64,000 nucleotides of DNA from Prolixibacteraceae bacterium (GTDB lineage: Bacteria; Bacteroidota; Bacteroidia; Bacteroidales; Prolixibacteraceae). Positions 1 to 8,334 of the stretch are shown here, piece by piece; position 1 is the stretch's first letter; the number at the start of each line of letters is the position of its first letter. Both the position numbers and the translations under genes were made by a program. The notes below the pieces were generated by a model. That model had not been told where the DNA came from, searched no databases, and saw only the letters and a list, made by a program, of their open reading frames with translations. The DNA is taken from the NCBI GenBank assembly GCA_023229575.1, contig JALNYZ010000004.1:183809-247808 (forward strand), given 5' to 3'.

Positions 1-1495
1 CCTGATCTATGGCTACCCGCTCTTGCGCCATCGAATCGCGGTAGCGTATGGTTACGGTATTGTCCTCCATGGTCTGGTGATCTACTGTTACGCAAAATGG
101 CGTCCCAATGGCATCCTGACGCCTGTATCGCTTGCCGATAGAATCCTTTTCGTCATACTGGCAGTTGAATTCAAACTTAAGTTCGTCAATGATTTCACGC
201 GCTTTTTCAGGAAGTCCCTCCTTTTTGATCAACGGCATCACACACAGTTTGACAGGAGCCAGCGGTGCAGGAAGCCTAAGCACTACACGGGTATCTTTTT
301 TGCCGTCACTACTTTCGATCTCCTCTTCGAAATAAGAGGCTGACATGATTTGCAAAAACATCCTGTCGACACCAATTGAAGTTTCCACCACGAATGGAAC
401 GTATGACTCATTGAGCTCGGGATCAAAATACTGTATTTTTTTACCTGAAAATTTTTGATGCTGAGAAAGGTCAAAATCAGTGCGTGAATGAATTCCCTCC
501 ACCTCTTTGAATCCAAACGGGAATCTAAACTCGATGTCGACTGCAGCATTGGCATAATGGGCCAACTTTTCATGCTCATGGAAACGGTAATTGGACTCGC
601 CGAAACCGAGGGCTTTGTGCCACTTGATCCGAGTCTCCTTCCATTGCTCAAACCATTTTAACTCAGTGCCGGGCCGCACAAAAAATTGCATCTCCATCTG
701 CTCAAACTCCCTCATCCGAAAGATAAACTGACGCGCTACTATTTCGTTGCGAAAGGCTTTGCCTATTTGCGCAATCCCGAAAGGAATTTTCATCCGTCCT
801 GTCTTCTGTACGTTCAGATAATTCACAAAGATGCCCTGAGCTGTTTCCGGTCGGAGGTATATTTTCAATGAACTGTCGGCTGTTGAACCCATCTCGGTTG
901 AGAACATAAGGTTAAACTGACGGACTTCAGTCCAGTTCCGGGTCCCGGATACCGGACAAACTATTTCGTTGTCTTCAATTATCTGCTTCAACCCGGCCAG
1001 GTCGGCATTGTTCAGGGCATTGGCAAAATGGCTGTGCAAATCATTCCATTTCTGTTGATTCTCAAGCACTCTTGGATTGGTTTCCCTGAAAATTTTCTCA
1101 TCAAAGGATTCACCAAAACGGACTCGCGCTTTTTCAATCTCTTTATCGATTTTACCTTCAATTTTAGCCAGCTCCTCTTCAATCAACACATCTGCACGGT
1201 ATCTTTTTTTGGAATCCTTGTTGTCAATCAAGGGATCATTGAAAGCATCCACATGGCCGGAGGCCTTCCAAATAGTAGGGTGCATAAAAATGGCTGAGTC
1301 AATTCCTACCACATTCTCATTGAGGAGAATCATGGAATCCCACCAGTATTTTTTGATGTTGTTTTTCAGTTCAACCCCATTTTGACCATAATCATAAACG
1401 GCCCCCAAACCGTCATAGATTTCGCTGGAGGGAAAAATATAGCCGTATTCTTTGCTGTGAGCGATCAGCTTCTTAAAAAGATCTTCCTGGTTCAT
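1..1495 (-). CDS. glyS: Glycyl-tRNA synthetase, C-terminus cut by window edge
   Basis: Single-chain, class II glycyl-tRNA synthetase that charges tRNA-Gly in the cytoplasm. The frame runs from an ATG at 1493-1495 to the left edge, 498 codons without a stop, so only a short C-terminal end should be missing if the protein has the usual length of a little over 500 residues. Visible family marks are the N-terminal segment MNQEDLFKKL followed by FPSSEIYDG, the RPETAQG segment near residue 215, the class II motif 2 region FRNEI near residue 245 with RMREFEQME just after it, and GVDRMF near residue 374, which fits motif 3. It is the homodimeric type, not the separate alpha/beta (GlyQ/GlyS) type. The gene lies 66 nt downstream of the DUF4834 gene on the same strand. 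Identification is secure; only the 3' end is unseen. Confidence 0.95.
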   Translation of the reverse strand, partial: MNQEDLFKKLIAHSKEYGYIFPSSEIYDGLGAVYDYGQNGVELKNNIKKYWWDSMILLNENVVGIDSAIFMHPTIWKASGHVDAFNDPLIDNKDSKKRYRADVLIEEELAKIEGKIDKEIEKARVRFGESFDEKIFRETNPRVLENQQKWNDLHSHFANALNNADLAGLKQIIEDNEIVCPVSGTRNWTEVRQFNLMFSTEMGSTADSSLKIYLRPETAQGIFVNYLNVQKTGRMKIPFGIAQIGKAFRNEIVARQFIFRMREFEQMEMQFFVRPGTELKWFEQWKETRIKWHKALGFGESNYRFHEHEKLAHYANAAVDIEFRFPFGFKEVEGIHSRTDFDLSQHQKFSGKKIQYFDPELNESYVPFVVETSIGVDRMFLQIMSASYFEEEIESSDGKKDTRVVLRLPAPLAPVKLCVMPLIKKEGLPEKAREIIDELKFEFNCQYDEKDSIGKRYRRQDAIGTPFCVTVDHQTMEDNTVTIRYRDSMAQERVAIDQ

Positions 1496-1561
1496 ATTGA
1501 ATCGTATTGTGATAATGCTTAATTAAAAGGATGTTACGAGTGGGCTGAATTTGCCGGTTGG

Positions 1562-1843
1562 CTATTTGACCTCTTCGAAATCGACGTATTCCCCATCATT
1601 TCTCCGGAAAAGTTTGTCCTTTTTTCCAGGTCTCTCGACTGTAACCTTTCCCGGGGATGATGGTTCAGTCCGTCGCCTGGCCTCTTCCTGTGCTTTCAGG
1701 TCGCGATAAATTTTATCTGCGGCTTTTTCAACCACTTTGGGGCCAAAATATCTCAGAAAAAATCTAAATCCGTAGTAGACAATCAGCAGGATAAAGATGG
1801 TATCAATAAGGGTCCCAATATTTAAAATGATAAAGAGTGTCAT
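1562..1843 (-). CDS. DUF4834-type small membrane protein
   Basis: Small protein of 93 residues with one hydrophobic helix at about residues 4-32, followed by a charged, proline- and arginine-rich tail ending in GEYVDFEEVK. This layout matches the DUF4834 family, a short Bacteroidota membrane protein of unknown function. The helix is followed by a basic amphipathic stretch (RYFGPKVVEKAADKIYRDLK), which suggests a cytoplasmic tail. It sits between the DUF5723 barrel gene and glyS, all on the minus strand. No enzyme motif is visible and no function is proposed. Confidence 0.8.
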   Translation of the reverse strand: MTLFIILNIGTLIDTIFILLIVYYGFRFFLRYFGPKVVEKAADKIYRDLKAQEEARRRTEPSSPGKVTVERPGKKDKLFRRNDGEYVDFEEVK

Positions 1844-1886
1844 ACTTTAGCCAAATAACAACTGCGCACAAAAATAGTAAATTTTA

Positions 1887-3362
1887 TCAGAGGTTATCCC
1901 TTATGAGCGGACAGCCCGGACCAGCCCTTTTAGGACGTTGGTTGTAAACACCTTTCCTTGATTTGACTTCATCGTTGAAGATCAAATTGATTCCAACCCT
2001 CAAGTTTGTGTTCCTGGCAGTTGCCGGCTGGAAAAAGGAGGGCACATTGTCCGCTGCTGCATAAATTTGGACGGACCCTATCCTATAGGCAGCCGCAATA
2101 CCAAGGTTGTCGTACGTTGATTCCATGACGGAATAACTGGCCGACACCGCCAATTTATTGGTAAACCTGGCATTGACCGAAGCGGTTAATGAGGTATGTA
2201 TCATGTTGTTAAACATTCTCAGACGACCTAATCCCCCTAAAGTCACCTGATCACCTATCTTATATTCAGCGGCAACATACAACTTCACCGGCAACAGGGT
2301 GGAGAAACTTTTCGTGCTCCTGTCCGGGTAAAATGCATTGCGCACGCTATCCCTGAATGCCAGAAACAATCCCTGCGCATCCGTAGTGGTGGGTGGGTTG
2401 TTGGTAGAGGTGGTCGTATTCAAATTTATTCCCCGTACCATAAAATGTCCGTTTTCTGTAAATGCATTGACATCTTTGGTCCATGAGATGAAGCCCAGAT
2501 CAATCAGACTGACCGACAACTCCAACTTCTTGCTGATTTTGTTTGTGAAACCAAGGTCAACAGCAAGTCCTGGATTTCCAAAATTGGCTAAATAACTGCC
2601 TGTTCCAAAAGTGTTTTTTGCAATAGCCTGATAACCATTCGGATTATTTAACAACTGGATATCAACAGGAGCAGATAAAAGCGCTTTCCCTGTTGCTCCC
2701 ACGTCGATTTGGTTACCATTTTTAGGCATGCCCATTATGAAATTCAATCCGGAAGTTTTTGCCCCGGCCATCCCAAAAAGCAATTTACCGGTTATACCAA
2801 TCCCGATATTTTTCTTCAATTCTTTCGCGTATGTGAAGGCAAATTCGCGGTAATGTGCAGCTCCAAAACCAAAATATCCCGATTGAAAGGTACTCCCCAA
2901 ATATCGATCGTTTCCATAGTACAAAAGCTCTGCCAGGTTTTTTGTAAAAAAAGGTTCGGCATACTCACGTTCGGTCCATGAAACAGCATAAAAATTATCA
3001 CCCTTTTTGTAACCCATTTCAAATAATGTCCAGGCTGCCGATTCCATCAAAAAATTGTTTTTACCAAGTGCTCCCAGATATTTTTTGAAATCCCAGACCA
3101 TTGAGTCCGCCATTACACCCGTTCCACGGTGAATCAGATCATTGAAGCTCCAGTTGTTGGTATTGGCAGAAAGATCAATCTTTGAGAACAAAGGCAAGCT
3201 GATATAAAACCCACTTTCAATCCCGGGCCGGGCGGGATTAAGATCTTTGGTTTGCGGGATCCCCTTCAAAAAATAGAGTGTATTTGGTTGTGCATTAACC
3301 TTGTTGAAACCATTCATAATTAAGGCTAATATACAGATGAGCAGATAATTAACCCGTCTCAT
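1887..3362 (-). CDS. DUF5723-type outer-membrane beta-barrel protein
   Basis: Predicted outer-membrane protein of 491 residues. It has an N-terminal signal peptide (about residues 1-24, ending near VNA-QP) followed by alternating hydrophobic/polar strands rich in glycine and aromatics, as in Bacteroidota barrel proteins of the DUF5723 group related to PorV/PorP-type barrels. The segment LNPARPG after the signal peptide and repeated GLGxAxxYRxG-like strands support this. Its start overlaps the stop of the upstream lipoprotein gene by 4 nt, so the two are probably co-translated with the large anchored protein upstream. An envelope-assembly or surface role is inferred from the neighbours. The substrate or partner is unknown. 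Confidence 0.75.
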   Translation of the reverse strand: MRRVNYLLICILALIMNGFNKVNAQPNTLYFLKGIPQTKDLNPARPGIESGFYISLPLFSKIDLSANTNNWSFNDLIHRGTGVMADSMVWDFKKYLGALGKNNFLMESAAWTLFEMGYKKGDNFYAVSWTEREYAEPFFTKNLAELLYYGNDRYLGSTFQSGYFGFGAAHYREFAFTYAKELKKNIGIGITGKLLFGMAGAKTSGLNFIMGMPKNGNQIDVGATGKALLSAPVDIQLLNNPNGYQAIAKNTFGTGSYLANFGNPGLAVDLGFTNKISKKLELSVSLIDLGFISWTKDVNAFTENGHFMVRGINLNTTTSTNNPPTTTDAQGLFLAFRDSVRNAFYPDRSTKSFSTLLPVKLYVAAEYKIGDQVTLGGLGRLRMFNNMIHTSLTASVNARFTNKLAVSASYSVMESTYDNLGIAAAYRIGSVQIYAAADNVPSFFQPATARNTNLRVGINLIFNDEVKSRKGVYNQRPKRAGPGCPLIRDNL

Positions 3363-3991
3363 ATTTTGAGTTTAAAAAGGTTGATCGGCGCCCTGAACCC
3401 TATGTAAAAAGAGATAGTTGCATTTTTTAATACATTGGCCAATGCACTTCCTGTGTCGGGTTGATAAAGCGAAATGGCAAGATCTATCTGTGTTGAATTA
3501 GCCAGTTTCAAAACACTTTGTGAGTCCAGTTTGAATTCCAGCGAATCTCGGGAAGCATCTATGACATCCCCCTGGGGATTTAGGATTCCACTGGCAAGGT
3601 ATTTGCTTTTAAGTTTAGAGTTTACCATGGTGGAATCATCAAAGCCCGGGCCATGAAATATCAGTTTATAGCTATATTTCATAGGAGTCTCATTAATGGT
3701 CTTGACAATGACCACCATTGAATCACTGCCGCTTGTATTGAATGACATGCCATTCAAAGGATATTGAATATTCTTGAAAACAATCGAATCAGCTAACACG
3801 GGTGTATTTCCAAGTTCCTTGATCGTGGCATAATCCTTTACAAGATAGCTTCCACTGGAAATTGGCCGGTAAACGACAGGACTAAGACCGGATGGGTCAG
3901 TGAATTTGTCCAAATTAAAATCGGACAAATTGCATGAACCAAGCAAAAATCCAATCGCAACGAGCAGATATAAAATCAGGTTATTTTTCAT
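3359..3991 (-). CDS. Lipoprotein of unknown function
   Basis: Protein of 210 residues beginning with a lipoprotein signal peptide: hydrophobic stretch LYLLVAIGFLLGSC with the lipobox cysteine at residue 20. The mature part is rich in beta-strand-like sequence and has no motif that I recognise. It overlaps the gene before it (3981 onward) by 11 nt and the DUF5723 gene after it by 4 nt, so the three genes form a tight transcription unit. A role as a peripheral partner of the barrel protein is an inference from that coupling only. Confidence 0.7.
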   Translation of the reverse strand: MKNNLILYLLVAIGFLLGSCNLSDFNLDKFTDPSGLSPVVYRPISSGSYLVKDYATIKELGNTPVLADSIVFKNIQYPLNGMSFNTSGSDSMVVIVKTINETPMKYSYKLIFHGPGFDDSTMVNSKLKSKYLASGILNPQGDVIDASRDSLEFKLDSQSVLKLANSTQIDLAISLYQPDTGSALANVLKNATISFYIGFRAPINLFKLKI

Positions 3992-6722
3992 TTTTCAGCA
4001 GTATTTGATAGTTGGAAATATACCCTTCCGGTGATGACACCAACCAATTGACAACATCTTCTCTATCTTTAAAATATCCCTCGAAAGGAGGCATAACTTC
4101 ATCTGGTTGAAATCTATCAAAAATTGAACCATCTTTTTTCAGTAGGATGCCCTTCTTATCACTTCGGGATGCCAATACAATCAATTTATTCCCTCCATGG
4201 TCAATTACAAGAGGTGGTTGATCCGTATTTACATCCAACTTAATATCAAAAATCGTTTTACCGGAAGCATCGTATCTGGCAAGCCTTTGCCTGTCGCTGT
4301 ACAGGAAATCAATCATACCCTCTCCTGAAAAATCAACAGGCAGAAAAAAGTGGCCTGCAGAATAATCCGATGTTTTGATTTTTTTTGAACTGCCATCAAA
4401 TCCAAGAATCCAAACATTTCCGCGATCATCAGTGGTTACCATACTGACCGGCATTCCCTGCGATTTAAACATCGATACCTCATTCCGTGAATGCACGAAT
4501 TCGTCGCGCATTTTCACCCGCTCCCGACCCTGTCTGTCAACCACGTAAGTATGTTTTCGGTCAAAGTAGACCAGGTAATCTTTAGAACCAACCGTGAAGT
4601 GGCGAACCGGAAATTCAACAACTCCTGCACTCGTTTTTGGCTGCCATCCAGGAATCATTTTACCCGATCTATCAAAGTTGTACACTTTGCGATCGCTGCA
4701 AGCAACCAGGAACCTGTAATCCCTTCTCCCGTCGTAGTCAATTGCCACTATTCCATTGGTTGCCGGGAATTTTAACCTTACGGGAAATTTCTTTACTTCC
4801 GATCCATTTCCGCTGAGCAGGTGAATGGCATGGCGGGTATTGAAAAGCAACTGTTTAACACCGTCTTTATTGACTTCAATAGCGTTGATTTCTCCGAGTA
4901 CAGGCCCCTCAAGATTGATTTTCCACCGCTCTGAACCCTCCCTGTCAAGGCAAATAAGGAAATTGTCCTGATCCTGAAAAATGATCCCCATTTCTATGCT
5001 ATTTAACAGATTGGGGACAATCTGAATTCTGCTTTTTACTTTCGATTTGAGCGGATACATCCAGAAAGGAACAATAACTTGATGGGCATCCGGATTTACA
5101 AAAAGTGAAGCGGTATTGTAAAAATGGCCGTTTTCAAAACCCCACTGCCAAAGGGCATTCTCCATTTTTCCAATACTTTTGTTCGCCACTTCAACTCTTT
5201 TATAGGGCAAACTCCTGATAATAGGCTCGAAGAATGGGAAAGATTGCCCAGGAAGGGTCCACATGTAAAAATTGGAGGTCTTTGCCTGCCCTGTAATTGA
5301 TTTTAAATAGGAAGGATTTCCTTCCAAGAGGGCGCCTCTTTGAATTAAATTCCGGTACCGGATTAGTGAACCCGGAGTAGGCCCCATCAGTAGGTATCCA
5401 TTGCCTGCAATCATCCATTTTGTTTTGACAGAGCCAAAATAAAGATCGCCGATTAGTTTTCCAAAATAGTCAGTTGGAACTTTCAAGATGTTGTTCTTTC
5501 TTGCTTCTGTAAATTCAATATCTTGTGGATTTTGGCTGCGGTCAGACCTCTTTATAACGGCATTTACCAATGGATCATTTAACCCTGATTTTACCTTTAA
5601 CAGGAAAAACCGGTTGTCATCCCGATCTTCCAGGTTTTGATTGGTATAAACCACAGCAGCCTCGCCGGTCCAGTTATCCTTCAAATATTGTGAGATATTG
5701 ATATTGAGTTTATTTGAAACTTCATTAACAGCCCCATCATAAAGTCCAATTTTATTGTTCTTTTGAAGGTAATTTGTGTAATCTTCAATGTAATGGGCAG
5801 GCTGGGAGAGGTTTTGTGTTAAAAAGAATGAGGATGTATAAGGCATCCACTGAATCAGGGAATTTGTCATTGGCTTTTGTCTCCTAAAGGCATCGAGATA
5901 GCAACTGCCCAGACTATCTGTGACCGTGAATCCATTGATAAGCAATTGATTCTCCTTTTGAATGACATCCACCTCGGTCCATCTTGCATAATTAGGCTCC
6001 AGCATTCCGGTAGCAGATGAATCCGCAAAAAATCCTGACAAATAAGAAGGAAGAGTCCTGTGATTAATATAAATATTGATATCTGTATTTTCAGCCGTAT
6101 TTTTATTGATACTACGATAGTCAGGATCATCCAGGAGTGATGGTTGATCCAATTGATCAATTGCCTTGCAAAGGGTTAAACGATCCGTAGCGGCCACAAA
6201 AATACCCCTGCAAAATGTAAACAGGAATCTCTTTTCCCCCTTGTTGTTACTCCACTCATAAGCTTGTATGGAACTGTTTTGGTATTTCCCGGTGGTTGAA
6301 ACTATGTTCATGCTAAGAAAATAGTTGCGAACCAGGGCATTGATTCTACTCTTCTCTGCAATACTTTCAATTTCAAGCAGATAAAGTTTCTCTTTTGCTG
6401 CGGGAACAAAAAACAGTTCTTTGTGAAGGAGAAGATTTTCCTTCACATTACTTTGTTTGATGATGGAATCCAAAAAAACAAAATCAGCATAAATTGCATT
6501 TACCTCAACGATATCCCGCATTGATTTCCAGCAACTGCTTTTGGCAGCTTTTTCAGCAAACTCACCAAGGTTGCGGATCCTGACAAAGAAAGGGGCTTCT
6601 ACAGGAACAGCTTTGAGTGGCGATGTACCGAAATATCTTGATTCTTTGGCAAAGAAGTACCACCCGGCAAAAATCCCTGCGATCAGAACAAGCGTGATAA
6701 AAAACAACATCCGCTTCCCCAT
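3981..6722 (-). CDS. Large membrane-anchored protein, DUF3352-like with propeller-like C-terminal half
   Basis: Protein of 913 residues from the ATG at 6720-6722. The open frame reaches a TTG at 6782, but the ATG places a basic start (MGKRM) directly before a single transmembrane helix (FFITLVLIAGIFAGWYFF), the normal signal-anchor pattern, so I prefer it. Residues about 40-540 resemble bacterial DUF3352-type extracytoplasmic proteins. The last ~350 residues contain repeated units of the form DxDGxxxYRFLVACSDRKVYNFDRSGK, which read like beta-propeller or PQQ/WD-like blades. The bulk should lie in the periplasm. It is first in the three-gene unit with the lipoprotein and barrel, suggesting an envelope complex. 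No catalytic residues were recognised. Confidence 0.7.
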   Translation of the reverse strand: MGKRMLFFITLVLIAGIFAGWYFFAKESRYFGTSPLKAVPVEAPFFVRIRNLGEFAEKAAKSSCWKSMRDIVEVNAIYADFVFLDSIIKQSNVKENLLLHKELFFVPAAKEKLYLLEIESIAEKSRINALVRNYFLSMNIVSTTGKYQNSSIQAYEWSNNKGEKRFLFTFCRGIFVAATDRLTLCKAIDQLDQPSLLDDPDYRSINKNTAENTDINIYINHRTLPSYLSGFFADSSATGMLEPNYARWTEVDVIQKENQLLINGFTVTDSLGSCYLDAFRRQKPMTNSLIQWMPYTSSFFLTQNLSQPAHYIEDYTNYLQKNNKIGLYDGAVNEVSNKLNINISQYLKDNWTGEAAVVYTNQNLEDRDDNRFFLLKVKSGLNDPLVNAVIKRSDRSQNPQDIEFTEARKNNILKVPTDYFGKLIGDLYFGSVKTKWMIAGNGYLLMGPTPGSLIRYRNLIQRGALLEGNPSYLKSITGQAKTSNFYMWTLPGQSFPFFEPIIRSLPYKRVEVANKSIGKMENALWQWGFENGHFYNTASLFVNPDAHQVIVPFWMYPLKSKVKSRIQIVPNLLNSIEMGIIFQDQDNFLICLDREGSERWKINLEGPVLGEINAIEVNKDGVKQLLFNTRHAIHLLSGNGSEVKKFPVRLKFPATNGIVAIDYDGRRDYRFLVACSDRKVYNFDRSGKMIPGWQPKTSAGVVEFPVRHFTVGSKDYLVYFDRKHTYVVDRQGRERVKMRDEFVHSRNEVSMFKSQGMPVSMVTTDDRGNVWILGFDGSSKKIKTSDYSAGHFFLPVDFSGEGMIDFLYSDRQRLARYDASGKTIFDIKLDVNTDQPPLVIDHGGNKLIVLASRSDKKGILLKKDGSIFDRFQPDEVMPPFEGYFKDREDVVNWLVSSPEGYISNYQILLKNEK

Positions 6723-6814
6723 AATTGACAAACTATTCCATCGTAAAAATAATATTTTATGAAGGATATGGCGTCTCTTCAAAAAATATAATCAAACCGG
6801 AAATTTGATTGAAA

Positions 6815-8080
6815 CTATTGTGATTTTACCTGGGAAGCATCCACAATTTTATATACTTTGTCTGAACGCCTGACCTTAGATGGGACCGAGACTGAACAAT
6901 AAGAACCTTTTGGCGCTTCATCTACAGGTTTCATCTCCACCCTTACCTCTTCAACGATGGTTTGTATCACGCCACTGCTTGGTCCGGTAATCAGAATTTC
7001 ATCCCCGGGGTGCAACGAACCGGTCTCCAGCTTCATCTCCCCGACGCTGATATTGGTGAAGAAATTGGTCACTTTACCAAGATAGACCCTTCTTTTGGTT
7101 GCCAACGACCCGTAATTTCCACTCCACTCCCCAAGGCGTTGTCCCAGGTAATATCCGTCCCAGAAACCCCTGTTAAAAACTGTAGCCAACCTGGAATCCC
7201 AATCAGCAACCTTTTCTTCGTTAAAGGTTCCATCCAGATAGGCATTGGCAGCTTCGCGGTAGCATTCTACGACACATTTCACGTAATCGGCGCTTCTTGC
7301 ACGTCCTTCAATTTTCAGCACTGTCACACCTGCATCCAGGATCTTGTTTAGGAAATGAATCGTTTTTAGGTCTTTTGGCGACATGATGTATTCGTTGTCG
7401 ATCTCCAGTTCCGCGCCAGTTTCCTTGTCAGTAACAGTATAAGCCCTACGACAGCTTTGCATGCAGGATCCACGGTTAGCCGATGAGTTCATCTCATGAA
7501 GGGAGAGGTAACACTTGCCGGAAGTAGCCATACACAAGGCTCCGTGAACAAACATTTCCAATCGGATTAATTCACCGCCCGGACCTCGCAAATCGTCTGC
7601 TTTAATCTTGTTGGAGATCTCCCAGACCCTGCCGATGTTCATTTCGCGTGCCAGCACCATCACATCTGCAAACTGGGCGTAAAATTTCACCGTCTCATAA
7701 TTGGTAATGTTCAACTGTGTAGAAATGTGAACTTCCATGCCTATAGCCCTGCAAGCCTGAATGACAGCCAAATCCGAAGCGATTACCGCTGACACACCAG
7801 CTTCTTTGGCTGCAGCGATGATCCTTTTCAGCGTCTCCGCCTCCTCATCAAAAACAACCGTATTGACTGTAAGATAAGTTTTTACTCCCGCCTTTCCTGC
7901 CCGTCTGGCAATCTCCCTTAGGTCTTCCAGGTTGAAATTATTGGCCGACCTTGCCCGCATGTTAAGGTGTTCCACTCCAAAGTAAACTGAGCCGGCCCCG
8001 GCTTGTATGGCAGCCATCAGGGATTCATAGGAGCCGACAGGGGCCATTATTTCGATATTATTGGTCATTCTCTTTCCCAT
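6815..8080 (-). CDS. U32 family protein (YegQ/TrhP-like)
   Basis: Peptidase U32 family protein of 421 residues. Members such as E. coli TrhP (YegQ) take part in 5-hydroxyuridine formation at tRNA position 34, and others act in prephenate-dependent hydroxylations; proteolysis is doubtful for this branch. Diagnostic sequence includes APVGSYESLMAAIQAGAGSV at the start, YFGVEHLNMRARS, the FVHGALCM segment, a cysteine-rich stretch (SGKCYLS, RGSCMQSCRR) that would fit iron-sulfur binding, and LKIEGRARSADYV. Start is the ATG at 8078-8080. Its leader is unusual: an inverted word repeat begins five bases upstream of the ATG (8085-8203). Confidence 0.85.
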   Translation of the reverse strand: MGKRMTNNIEIMAPVGSYESLMAAIQAGAGSVYFGVEHLNMRARSANNFNLEDLREIARRAGKAGVKTYLTVNTVVFDEEAETLKRIIAAAKEAGVSAVIASDLAVIQACRAIGMEVHISTQLNITNYETVKFYAQFADVMVLAREMNIGRVWEISNKIKADDLRGPGGELIRLEMFVHGALCMATSGKCYLSLHEMNSSANRGSCMQSCRRAYTVTDKETGAELEIDNEYIMSPKDLKTIHFLNKILDAGVTVLKIEGRARSADYVKCVVECYREAANAYLDGTFNEEKVADWDSRLATVFNRGFWDGYYLGQRLGEWSGNYGSLATKRRVYLGKVTNFFTNISVGEMKLETGSLHPGDEILITGPSSGVIQTIVEEVRVEMKPVDEAPKGSYCSVSVPSKVRRSDKVYKIVDASQVKSQ

Positions 8081-8084
8081 TTAG

Positions 8085-8203
8085 AAGTGCCTAAAGTGCG
8101 CTAAAGTACTTAAAGTGCCTAAAGTTCTGGCCCCTGTACAAATTTAGCATGAGCCGCAAGTACTTTAGGCACTTTAGTTCACTTTAGCGCACTTTAGGCA
8201 CTT
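8085..8203. repeat. Inverted word array, ACTTTAG type, copy A
   Basis: Two facing arrays of the word CTAAAGTG / CACTTTAG with a 9-10 nt period. The left array is 8085-8126 and the right array 8158-8203, with a ~30 nt spacer. The first 23 nt of the left arm are exactly repeated, as reverse complement, at the outer end of the right arm, so a transcript could fold into a long hairpin. The left arm ends five bases before the start codon of the minus-strand U32 gene, so it forms that gene's leader. It is related in word content to the array at 15285-15425. Confidence 0.9.
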
Positions 8204-8281
8204 GTTTATGGGGGTCAAAAGTAAGATTTTATCCTTAGATAGAATTATATAGACCCCCGGCCAATGTTTTCGATTTAACCG

Positions 8282-8289
8282 TATATTTG
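8282..8289 (+). promoter_or_regulatory. Candidate -7 box for the GH32-like gene
   Basis: TATATTTG fits the Bacteroidota -7 consensus TAnnTTTG and lies 45 nt before the ATG at 8335. No convincing -33 TTG is present 19-21 nt upstream, so this is a moderate candidate. Confidence 0.4.
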
Positions 8290-8334
8290 AAAATTTCCTT
8301 AACGAATGTGAACGAATCTTTAACTCCCCGGTTT

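Noticed and set aside
6723..6782. Longer N-terminus for the anchored protein from a TTG
   Set aside because: The extra residues displace the signal anchor; the ATG at 6722 gives a normal membrane-anchor start.
8085..8203. Possible riboswitch or T-box before the U32 gene
   Set aside because: The sequence is a simple facing word repeat without any recognised aptamer core; treated as a repeat.
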